A stretch of 61,594 bases of DNA. Source: Erysipelotrichia bacterium (GTDB lineage: Bacteria; Bacillota_I; Bacilli_A; Erysipelotrichales; Erysipelotrichaceae). The notes beneath the pieces were generated by a model that saw only the letters and a program-made list of their open reading frames with translations, had not been told where the DNA came from and made no database searches. Made by a program: the position numbers and the translations under genes. Positions 42,737-50,460 of this stretch are shown piece after piece. Position 1 is the first letter of the stretch. Every line of letters starts with the position of its first letter. The stretch is from assembly GCA_009916335.1 (NCBI GenBank), contig SAAR01000001.1, positions 1 through 61,594 of the forward strand, given 5' to 3'.

Positions 42737-43441
42737 TTACTGTTTTTCTATTTTATAACCTACACCCCAAACCACTTTTAAATAGCGTGGTGCTTTAGGG
42801 TTAATTTCTATTTTTTCACGCAAATTACGAATATGCACCATTACCGTTTCTGTATTAATGGCTGCTTCTTTCCACACACTTTCATAAATTTGATCCGCTG
42901 AAAACACCTTCCCTGCATTTTCCATTAATAACTCTAAGATCTTAAATTCAATCGGTGTAACCCGTATTTCCTTCCCATCGACAAATACTTCTTTTGTATC
43001 TATGTCAATCTCTAAACCTCCACTACTATAACGATTACTCACTTCTTCTTTTCGCTCTTCTAACATCGTTAAAAATTTATGATAGCGTCTTAACTGCGAA
43101 GATACCCTAGCTAATAATTCCATGGGTACAAATGGTTTTGTTACATAATCATCTGCCCCGATATTCAAACCTGTAATTTTATCTATATCTTCCGATTTAG
43201 CAGATAAAATAATGATAGGAAAATCATATTTCTTGCGTACTTTCATCGTCATGGTAATGCCATCCATAATTGGCATCATCACATCTACTAAAGCTAAATG
43301 AATATCATACTTTTCAATCATGTCTAAACCTTCTTGTCCATTGTTTGTCTTATATACATGATACCCCTGATTATTTAAATAGATTTCAATCGCATCTGCT
43401 ATTTCCTTTTCATCTTCCACTACTAAAATGTTGTATTCCAT
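42737..43441 (-). CDS. OmpR/PhoB family response regulator
   Basis: A 234-residue regulator: receiver domain with the acidic pair in LVVEDEKEI, phosphoacceptor Asp in LALVDVMMPIMDG, Thr/Ser switch in IILSAKSED and Lys in DDYVTKPF. The C-terminal winged helix has VTPIEFKILELL and WGVGYKIE. ATG 43441 is spaced 7 bases from AAGGGG; the ATG six bases earlier is too close. First gene of a two-component operon with the 731-residue kinase. Confidence 0.95.
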   Translation of the reverse strand: MEYNILVVEDEKEIADAIEIYLNNQGYHVYKTNNGQEGLDMIEKYDIHLALVDVMMPIMDGITMTMKVRKKYDFPIIILSAKSEDIDKITGLNIGADDYVTKPFVPMELLARVSSQLRRYHKFLTMLEERKEEVSNRYSSGGLEIDIDTKEVFVDGKEIRVTPIEFKILELLMENAGKVFSADQIYESVWKEAAINTETVMVHIRNLREKIEINPKAPRYLKVVWGVGYKIEKQ

Positions 43442-43518
43442 AAACATACCCCTTTTCTCAATATACTTATTATAACGATATTAAGTAAAGAATTATAGTT
43501 TATAATTCGAAAGAATTT

Positions 43519-44214
43519 CTAAAGATTTGTTTTAGAATAGTGATTTAAACTGTGAATCTTCACTTTATACAAGTATAATCCTACTAATGAAAACAGTGCA
43601 GTTACTACAAATACAAAGATGGTAAATTCATATTGTTCCATACCTAACGCATTGCCACCAATCGTAGAGGAAATAACAGATGGGATTCTTGCAAGACTAG
43701 AGATGATTAAAAATTTAGATAATTTCATATTGGTTAAGGGCATGAAATAAGTGATGATGTCTTTAGGGGTACCTGGAATAAAAAAGGCGATAAAGACAAG
43801 GTAATCCAGACGTTGTGTATGATTTAAAAAACTTACTTCTGATAATTTCTCTTTGCCGATCAGTTTGTCAATAAAACGAATACCAAACTTATTCACAAAA
43901 GCATAAATGATTGCAGAACCTAATGCTGCCCCTAATAGACATAGAAACATTCCTGAAATAGAACCATAGACAAAACCTGCCATTACTTCCACAATTTCTC
44001 CTGGTAAAAAAACAAATACTACTTGCAAACTCATCACTAAGAGAAGAATCAAATAACCAAAGATACCATAACCTTGTAAATATGCTTTTAACTGTTTAGG
44101 GCTTTGTAGAAAATTCATCATCGGTTCATACAGGAATAAACAAACCATTCCCATCACCACAATACTCCCTACGATCACACATATCATTTTTTTATTTTTT
44201 TTAATGAAATCCAT
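43519..44214 (-). CDS. TVP38/TMEM64 family membrane protein (VTT domain)
   Basis: A 231-residue membrane protein with about five hydrophobic helices. VTT-domain features are LPGEIVEVMAGFVYG and FFIPGTPKDIITYFMPLTNM. Proteins of this type are candidate lipid scramblases related to DedA. Start 44214 follows AAGGAG; the open frame extends upstream without a ribosome binding site through AT-rich sequence. Ends 77 bases before the two-component operon on the same strand. Confidence 0.9.
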   Translation of the reverse strand: MDFIKKNKKMICVIVGSIVVMGMVCLFLYEPMMNFLQSPKQLKAYLQGYGIFGYLILLLVMSLQVVFVFLPGEIVEVMAGFVYGSISGMFLCLLGAALGSAIIYAFVNKFGIRFIDKLIGKEKLSEVSFLNHTQRLDYLVFIAFFIPGTPKDIITYFMPLTNMKLSKFLIISSLARIPSVISSTIGGNALGMEQYEFTIFVFVVTALFSLVGLYLYKVKIHSLNHYSKTNL

Positions 44215-44364
44215 CTTATCACATCTCCTTAATTCTAGTATGGCTTTATTCACATAAAACTTGTGCAAGTATTTCCTATCTACACATATAGAATAAAACA
44301 AAAATTTAAAGAGGCTGTTTTGATAAAACGAAAGAAAAACAAAAAATTTTTTTAACAAATAAAA

Positions 44365-44393
44365 AAACACAGATGCTAGTATGACACCTGTGT
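44365..44393 (-). terminator. terminator of ptsI
   Basis: AACACAGGTG/CATCTGTGTT imperfect stem on the minus strand followed by T7. Confidence 0.75.
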
Positions 44394-44414
44394 TTATCTA
44401 TCGCTTATAATATA

Positions 44415-46127
44415 TTATTTATTAATTACGCTTTTTACATATTCATGTACTTCATCAGCAGTATCGAAGCTTAAGCATTTTGCAGCGACATCTTCCATTT
44501 CTTTCTTGCTTAATGAATTAATCACTTTTCTAGCTTTTAAGATAGAAGTTGCTGACATAGAGAATTCATCTAAACCAAGACCTAATAAAATTGCGGTTGC
44601 ATCTGGTTCTCCTGCCATTTCTCCACACATTCCAGCCCACTTACCTTCTTTGTGTGCACCATCAATTGTCATTTTAATTAAACGTAAAATAGATGGGTTG
44701 TAAGGCTGGTATAAGTAAGAAACATTTTCACTCATACGGTCCGCTGCCATAGAATACTGAATTAAGTCATTTGTTCCAATTGAGAAGAAGTCAGCATATT
44801 TTGCGAATTGATCAGCCAATACTGCAGCTGCTGGAATTTCTACCATCATACCAACTTCAATATTATCACTAACAGCAATACCTTCAGCAATTAATTTCTG
44901 TCTTTCTTCTTCAAAAATTGCTTTTGCATCTTTAAATTCTTTGATTGTTGCAATCATTGGGAACATAATACATAACTTACCATAAACAGATGCACGACAT
45001 AACGCACGCAACTGTGTACGGAAAATATCTGTTCTATCTAAACATAAACGGATTGCTCTATATCCTAAGAATGGGTTCATTTCTTCAGGGAATGTGAAGT
45101 AAGGCAATGTCTTATCTCCACCAATATCCAACGTTCTAACAACTACTTTTCTTCCACCCATACCTTCTAATACAGCTTTATAAGCAACAAACTGTTCTTC
45201 TTCTGTTGGGAATTCTTGTGAGTTCATGTATAAGAATTCAGTACGGTATAAACCAACACCTTCTCCACCATTGTTGATCACACCTTCTACATCATTTGGT
45301 GTACCAATGTTTCCTGCTAATTCAACTTGATGTCCATCAGTAGAAATAGATTTTGCATCTTTTAACACTTTAAGAGCTTCTTTTTCTTCTAGGAATGCTG
45401 CTTTTTTCTTTTCATATGTAGCTACTGTATCAGCATCTGGGCGTAATTCAACAACCCCTTCCACAGCATCCATCGCAATCATATCACCATGATTAGCTTC
45501 TTCTAAAATACCTGCACAACCAACAACTGCTGGAATTTCTAAACTTCTTGCCATAATAGCAGAGTGAGAAGTTCTTCCACCAATTGCTGTTACAAAACCT
45601 TTTGCAAATTCATTTAACTGTGCAGTATCACTTGGTGTTAAATCATGAGCCACAATGATTGAATCTTCACTAATTGCCCCTAAATCAGGAATCGTTACCC
45701 CTAAAATATTTGCTTTTAAACGGAACGTAACATCTTTAACATCGGCTGCTCTTTCTCTAAAATAATCATTATCCATTGATTCAAACATAGCAACGGTTGT
45801 ATTTGCCACTGTTTCCGCAGCATATTCAGCGTTGACTTTATCATTTTCAATCATCGCAACAATCTGTCCTGAAAATTCAGGGTCCCCTGCCATCATTAAG
45901 TGAGCATCAAATACAGCGATTTCTTCTTCAGATAATTTACCTGCTTTACTCGCTCTTTCTTTAATTCCTTCAATATCTGTTTTTGTTTTTTCAAGAGCAG
46001 CATTGAACTTAGCGATTTCAGCACTTGTATCCACACCCTCTTTTTTAACAATATCCATAGCTGGAATTTCAAGTTTGTAAACTTTAGCAACAGCAACTCC
46101 TGCTGAAGCAGCAATACCTTTTAACAT
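44415..46127 (-). CDS. ptsI: phosphoenolpyruvate--protein phosphotransferase (PTS enzyme I)
   Basis: A 570-residue enzyme I. The phospho-His near residue 190 is in GGRTSHSAIMARSLEIPAV; PEP-binding signatures are EGVGLYRTEFLYM, FLGYRAIRLCLDR and the catalytic Cys region AGMCGEMAG. It transfers phosphate from PEP to HPr for all PTS sugars. ATG 46127 is 8 bases from AGGAGG; an ATG at 46133 is only two bases away. ptsH, usually upstream, is absent; a 107-residue unknown gene stands there instead. CcpA-type cre sites elsewhere in the window fit an HPr-based catabolite control. Confidence 0.96.
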   Translation of the reverse strand: MLKGIAASAGVAVAKVYKLEIPAMDIVKKEGVDTSAEIAKFNAALEKTKTDIEGIKERASKAGKLSEEEIAVFDAHLMMAGDPEFSGQIVAMIENDKVNAEYAAETVANTTVAMFESMDNDYFRERAADVKDVTFRLKANILGVTIPDLGAISEDSIIVAHDLTPSDTAQLNEFAKGFVTAIGGRTSHSAIMARSLEIPAVVGCAGILEEANHGDMIAMDAVEGVVELRPDADTVATYEKKKAAFLEEKEALKVLKDAKSISTDGHQVELAGNIGTPNDVEGVINNGGEGVGLYRTEFLYMNSQEFPTEEEQFVAYKAVLEGMGGRKVVVRTLDIGGDKTLPYFTFPEEMNPFLGYRAIRLCLDRTDIFRTQLRALCRASVYGKLCIMFPMIATIKEFKDAKAIFEEERQKLIAEGIAVSDNIEVGMMVEIPAAAVLADQFAKYADFFSIGTNDLIQYSMAADRMSENVSYLYQPYNPSILRLIKMTIDGAHKEGKWAGMCGEMAGEPDATAILLGLGLDEFSMSATSILKARKVINSLSKKEMEDVAAKCLSFDTADEVHEYVKSVINK

Positions 46128-46189
46128 TTTCATTTCCTCCTAATATACTTTAAAAAGCTCTAAATTATTCTATTTAATTATAACAAACA

Positions 46190-46513
46190 CTATCCATATA
46201 AGCAATGAAGAAATGCATCAATAGCACCATTTTTATACAGTTGATATTCTTCTTCACTCAGATAGGTTGCGTACCATTTTCCCTTATTTTCTTCCAAATA
46301 TTCCTTTTGAATAATAAAGGCATATTCTAAACGCAACCCTTTTAAAATATGATCAACCTTCGTTTTAAGCGTTAAGCAATGATACACACCCTCTTTTTCA
46401 CTCACACTAGAAAACGCATCATTTTTCACAAGGCATAAGGAATCACGATACATCACACCAATGTTCTTCACCAGCTTTTCTTTATTTTGTACAGTAATCT
46501 CATCAAGATTCAT
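46190..46513 (-). CDS. small protein of unknown function upstream of ptsI
   Basis: A 107-residue soluble protein (MNLDEITVQNKEKLVKNIGV...). It has a helical start, a central YHCLTLKTKVDHILKGLRLEYAF segment and a C-terminal YLSEEEYQLYKNGAIDAF helix. No catalytic motif, and I do not recognise the family. It precedes ptsI by 56 bases and may be co-transcribed. The ribosome binding site AGGAGGG sits in the loop of an 8-bp hairpin whose stem includes the AT of the start codon. Confidence 0.75.
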   Translation of the reverse strand: MNLDEITVQNKEKLVKNIGVMYRDSLCLVKNDAFSSVSEKEGVYHCLTLKTKVDHILKGLRLEYAFIIQKEYLEENKGKWYATYLSEEEYQLYKNGAIDAFLHCLYG

Positions 46514-46533
46514 AAGTAGACCCTCCTACTTAT
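46511..46533 (-). promoter_or_regulatory. hairpin enclosing a ribosome binding site
   Basis: ATAAGTAG and CTACTTAT form an 8-bp stem with GAGGGT as the 6-base loop on the minus strand. The stem ends in the start codon, so folding would hide the start and part of the Shine-Dalgarno sequence. Confidence 0.45.
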
Positions 46534-46540
46534 ATATATG

Positions 46541-46582
46541 CCAAAATTTTCATTTATTTGAAAAAAGATGAAATTTTTTTAC
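46541..46582 (-). terminator. hairpin behind the peptide-binding lipoprotein gene
   Basis: AAATTTCATC pairs with GATGAAAATTT-like sequence around a 12-base loop just past the stop codon; AT-only stem, moderate support. Confidence 0.45.
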
Positions 46583-46583
46583 T

Positions 46584-48272
46584 TTATTTTAATTTTGCGT
46601 CTTTCATTGCTTTTGTCCAAGGGTAATAGGAACTCGTTTTAAAATTTTTCACACGTTTATTGTATATATCAAATTTCTGTGTTGCATAAATAGGTACATT
46701 TACATATTCATTATGAATGATAGTTGCTATTTGTAAATACAATTGTTCTAAATTAGTTTCATCAAAACTAAAGCGTCCTTCATCTAATAGTGCATCTAAT
46801 TCAGCATTCCTATACCTTGCTAAATTACGTCCATTATTTTCTGCACTTGATGAATGAAACAAAGTATATATAGAGTCTAAATCATCACTAGAGAAAACAG
46901 AGCTTAAAACAAATGCATGCCACTCATCAATCTTTTTATCATTGGTTGCTTCACTTATCATCGTATGAAAATCAACATTCGTAATTTTAAGATCCACACC
47001 GATTGCTTGCCAATCTTTCTTCCACATTGCAATCAATGTATCTGCTATTTCCTGTTCCTCACTCACCATCACTTTAATGGTTAATTTTTGTTTATCCTTA
47101 TAACGATAGCCATCTTTACCAACTAGCCAACCTGCTTCCTTCAACACTTTTTTCGCTTGTTTGATATTATAATGATCCTCTTCTAGTGTATCCAACTGCT
47201 CTTCATTAGTTACATACGGCTTTAAAAGTGAAGCAGGGTTTTGAAAAATCTGTGGTACATACGCTAAAGAAAGATAATTGGCACAATCCTCACAAGCAAA
47301 ATATTGATTGACAAACTGCTCACGATCAAAGGCAAGCGTTAATGCTTTTCTAACTTCACGATCTGCGGTTGCCCCACTTTCACAATTCAGCGTTAACCAT
47401 GTAATTCCTGCATTTTCATATTGGTTAAGCAATACATCATTATGATTACTTGCATCACTAATCAAGGCTGGCGAATCAACACCACTCAAAAGATCAATAT
47501 TTCCTTTTTCTAATTCCAGCATACTCGTAGCATCATTGACAGTTTTAATATTAATCTTCGCAATTTCATATCCACCACGATCATACTGTTTATTTTTCAC
47601 TAATACAGCCCCATAATCCGTATACTCTTTCAGCACATAAGGTCCACTACCAACTGCTTTATTCCCTTGCTTTTTAATCGTTTCTAAATCCCCTTTTTGA
47701 TAATCAGGAAATGATTGTTTACACATAATTCCTAAAGAAGCTAAAGCGTCAATATTACTACGATACCCTTCTTTAAAATGAAACGTAATGGTATCATTAT
47801 CGATCACTTCAATCCCTGAAAAAGTATCACTTTGCTTATTGACATACTCATCAAAGCCTACCAAGTTTCTTACAATATTATCATAAGGTCCATCATATGC
47901 TGGATCAGCTAATAAACGAAAAGTGAAAGCTACATCATCAGCACTCAACTTTTCACCATTAGAAAACTTAATGCCCTGTTTTAAATGAAACGTATACGTT
48001 TTATAATCTTCACTGATTTCAGGTAATGCTGTGGCTAAAGAAGCAACACGATTGCCTTGTTCATCTCTACTCAACAAAGAATCATAAATTAAATCCGTTA
48101 CATAACTATCATAAATGCTAGTTACATAAAGAGGCGTAAATGTACCACTTAAACTAGGAACACCTACACCTAATATATCGCTATTATCCACTTTCTTCTC
48201 ATTACCACAACCACTAAGTACAAAACCAATGCATAGCACTAATAATAAAGAAAGCCATCTTCTTATTTTCAT
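46584..48272 (-). CDS. peptide/nickel-type ABC substrate-binding lipoprotein (family 5)
   Basis: A 562-residue SBP_bac_5 protein. The lipobox VLSGC follows MKIRRWLSLLLVLCIGF. Family features: LIYDSLLSRDEQGN, YTFHLKQGIKFSNGEKLSADDVAFTF (the family signature), VRKALTLAFDREQFV and VPIYATQKFDIYNKRV. It binds oligopeptides or similar ligands outside the membrane. No permease or ATPase genes are adjacent, so it is an orphan that must share a transporter or act as a receptor. The start codon is set by a GGGAG site 8 bases upstream. Confidence 0.93.
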   Translation of the reverse strand: MKIRRWLSLLLVLCIGFVLSGCGNEKKVDNSDILGVGVPSLSGTFTPLYVTSIYDSYVTDLIYDSLLSRDEQGNRVASLATALPEISEDYKTYTFHLKQGIKFSNGEKLSADDVAFTFRLLADPAYDGPYDNIVRNLVGFDEYVNKQSDTFSGIEVIDNDTITFHFKEGYRSNIDALASLGIMCKQSFPDYQKGDLETIKKQGNKAVGSGPYVLKEYTDYGAVLVKNKQYDRGGYEIAKINIKTVNDATSMLELEKGNIDLLSGVDSPALISDASNHNDVLLNQYENAGITWLTLNCESGATADREVRKALTLAFDREQFVNQYFACEDCANYLSLAYVPQIFQNPASLLKPYVTNEEQLDTLEEDHYNIKQAKKVLKEAGWLVGKDGYRYKDKQKLTIKVMVSEEQEIADTLIAMWKKDWQAIGVDLKITNVDFHTMISEATNDKKIDEWHAFVLSSVFSSDDLDSIYTLFHSSSAENNGRNLARYRNAELDALLDEGRFSFDETNLEQLYLQIATIIHNEYVNVPIYATQKFDIYNKRVKNFKTSSYYPWTKAMKDAKLK

Positions 48273-48350
48273 CTGCATCACTCCCTATCATTATTATAAA
48301 GGGAAATGCCAACTTTAACCAGCAAAATAATACTTCGCAAAATAAAAATT

Positions 48351-49766
48351 TCAGCAATCTTTATTTTTCAATTTTTCACGAATAAATACTCGCTTTAACA
48401 ATTTTGTATTCAACGGATATAAGGGATACATATAAGAGCGTCCTAAAGCACTTTTGGATAGAAACATAAGGTAAATAAGAAAGAGGATTCCTGCAATAAA
48501 ACCATATAGTTTAAATAGCAGGGTTAACACTAATAAAAGCATACGCATAAACTTCGTCGCATACCCAATTTCATAACTTGCCTGTGTAAAATTAGCCAAT
48601 GCCACAAATGCCATATAAAAAATAACTTCCCCATTAAACCAACCTGCTTTAATCGCAAACTCACCTAAGATTAAAGCACCAATCACACTAAAAGAACTCG
48701 TTAGTGATTGTGGTGTATTTAATGATGCCATCTTAATCGCATCAATGCCAAATTCCATTAATAGTAATTGGATAAAAACAGGAATATGCAAATCATCTTC
48801 AATGGCTAAAAACTGTAAGTAATCTGGTAAAGAATCCATGTATTGCAATAGTACATACCAAGTAGGTGTTAATAATAGCGTTACAAAGAAAACAGCGATA
48901 CGGATTAATTTTAAATAGGTGCCAATCAGTGGCAAAGAATAATAATCTTGTGCCTCATCAAAGAAATCAAAAAAAGAAATCGGTAAAATTAAACAAGAAG
49001 GAGAATTATCTAATAGTAAAACAATTTGCCCTTCTAATAAATAAGAAGCAGCTACATCAGGTCGCTCACTATATTTAACCTTAGGAAAAGGATCATACCA
49101 TTTATGTGGTATCAGTGCTTCACTTAAACTTTCTTGTGCCATAGTTAATGCCTCTACATCAATTTTATTAATCTTTTCTTTGATTTTTCGCAATACTTCA
49201 TGATCTACTTTATGATCCATATACACAACCACAAGATCACTTTTTGATAGTTTACCAACCTGCATCAGCTCTACCTTTAAATGTGGATCACGAATTCTTC
49301 TTCTAATCAAAGCCATGTTAAAGACTAATGTTTCCACAAAACCATCACGACTTCCTCTTAAAACACGATCATCTTTTGGTTCTTCCACAGAACGTAAGGG
49401 ATAGGTTCTCGCATCAATGACAATCGCTTTTTTAAACCCTTCCACCAATAAAACCATTGGACCACTTAACACTTGATCCACTAACTGCTCAACACAATCG
49501 TTTACTTCCACTTCTACATAAGGAATCAATCGCTTTTCAAAATAAGCACTATCTTTACTTTGTATTGCTTTTACACAATCTTCCTTTAATAAAAATTCCA
49601 TGATTTTTTCAATAATCTCATCTTTAATAAAAGCATCAACAAAAAAGAAACTACATCTATATTCACTTACCATTAATTCTCGACAAACAATATCAAAATT
49701 AGCACTAACATCTAATCGCTTCGATAATACATTTATATTCTCATCATAGTTTTGACTTAACTTCAT
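48351..49766 (-). CDS. GerA/SpoVAF-type spore germination membrane protein
   Basis: A 471-residue protein of the GerA A-subunit family. A cytosolic N-terminal part with FFFVDAFIKDEIIEKIMEFL and GSRDGFVETLVFNMALIRRR is followed by a membrane part with about five helices from residue 280. The length and the N-terminal RSFDENV-like start (NYDENINVLSKRL) resemble SpoVAF more than nutrient receptors. SpoVAF is a germinant-signal amplifier on the spore inner membrane. No B or C subunit genes (gerAB, gerAC) or spoVA genes are adjacent. It supports the conclusion that the organism sporulates. Confidence 0.9.
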   Translation of the reverse strand: MKLSQNYDENINVLSKRLDVSANFDIVCRELMVSEYRCSFFFVDAFIKDEIIEKIMEFLLKEDCVKAIQSKDSAYFEKRLIPYVEVEVNDCVEQLVDQVLSGPMVLLVEGFKKAIVIDARTYPLRSVEEPKDDRVLRGSRDGFVETLVFNMALIRRRIRDPHLKVELMQVGKLSKSDLVVVYMDHKVDHEVLRKIKEKINKIDVEALTMAQESLSEALIPHKWYDPFPKVKYSERPDVAASYLLEGQIVLLLDNSPSCLILPISFFDFFDEAQDYYSLPLIGTYLKLIRIAVFFVTLLLTPTWYVLLQYMDSLPDYLQFLAIEDDLHIPVFIQLLLMEFGIDAIKMASLNTPQSLTSSFSVIGALILGEFAIKAGWFNGEVIFYMAFVALANFTQASYEIGYATKFMRMLLLVLTLLFKLYGFIAGILFLIYLMFLSKSALGRSYMYPLYPLNTKLLKRVFIREKLKNKDC

Positions 49767-49849
49767 GGTTCACCTCTCTTTTAGTGTAACCAACATACTC
49801 TTTGCTATTCAATATTGACATTATAAACAACTTCTACTAAAGTAAACTT

Positions 49850-50422
49850 ATGAAATTATTAAAACCTACCAATAAAATAGAATGGTGTTTATGTATCAGT
49901 GGTTTATTTCTATTACCACTCTTTTCACTTTATCTAGCAAGTCAAGCATCTTTGTTTTATGAGAATTTAACCTATGTCGGTAATCTAGCCATGAATCGTT
50001 CATTATTTATCATATGGGGTATTTTACAATCTTTATACTACTTTATCTGTTTTTATTATTTCACGATAAAAACAACACTGCTGCATAAAAATTTTCTTTA
50101 CATCAGTGGCTTTTGTACACTTTTAAGTATCATTGCTTTTTTACTTCCCTATCAAAACCACAGTGCAGATATAGTATCACAACTCCATGTATATGGTAGT
50201 ATGCTATCTTGTATCATTACCTATATCATTATCTTATACATCATTAAAAAAACAGCTGACTATGACTATGTATTCTTTCAACACAGTAAAAACATCGTCT
50301 TTCTCATTTTAACAATGTTCGCCTTTTGTATTATCTTACTCGGTGATATTTCTACTTTAAGTGAACTTATTCTTCTTGATGGATTAAATCTAATCTTTCT
50401 TTATTTCATTCTTTATCCTTAA
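49850..50422 (+). CDS. six-helix membrane protein of unknown function
   Basis: A 190-residue protein with about six hydrophobic helices and short loops (start MKLLKPTNKIEWCLCISG). The layout resembles DUF998-type proteins, but I see no diagnostic motif. It is divergent from the SpoVAF-like gene across 83 bases, and convergent with the surface-protein gene with a shared terminator. No strong ribosome binding site precedes the ATG. Function unknown. Confidence 0.7.
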   Translation: MKLLKPTNKIEWCLCISGLFLLPLFSLYLASQASLFYENLTYVGNLAMNRSLFIIWGILQSLYYFICFYYFTIKTTLLHKNFLYISGFCTLLSIIAFLLPYQNHSADIVSQLHVYGSMLSCIITYIIILYIIKKTADYDYVFFQHSKNIVFLILTMFAFCIILLGDISTLSELILLDGLNLIFLYFILYP

Positions 50423-50454
50423 AAAAACGATATTCACAAAAATATCGTTTTTTT
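50421..50454. terminator. bidirectional terminator between membrane-protein and surface-protein genes
   Basis: A 13-bp perfect stem (50421-50433 with 50442-50454) has A7 on one side and T7 on the other. Confidence 0.9.
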
Positions 50455-50460
50455 ACATCA

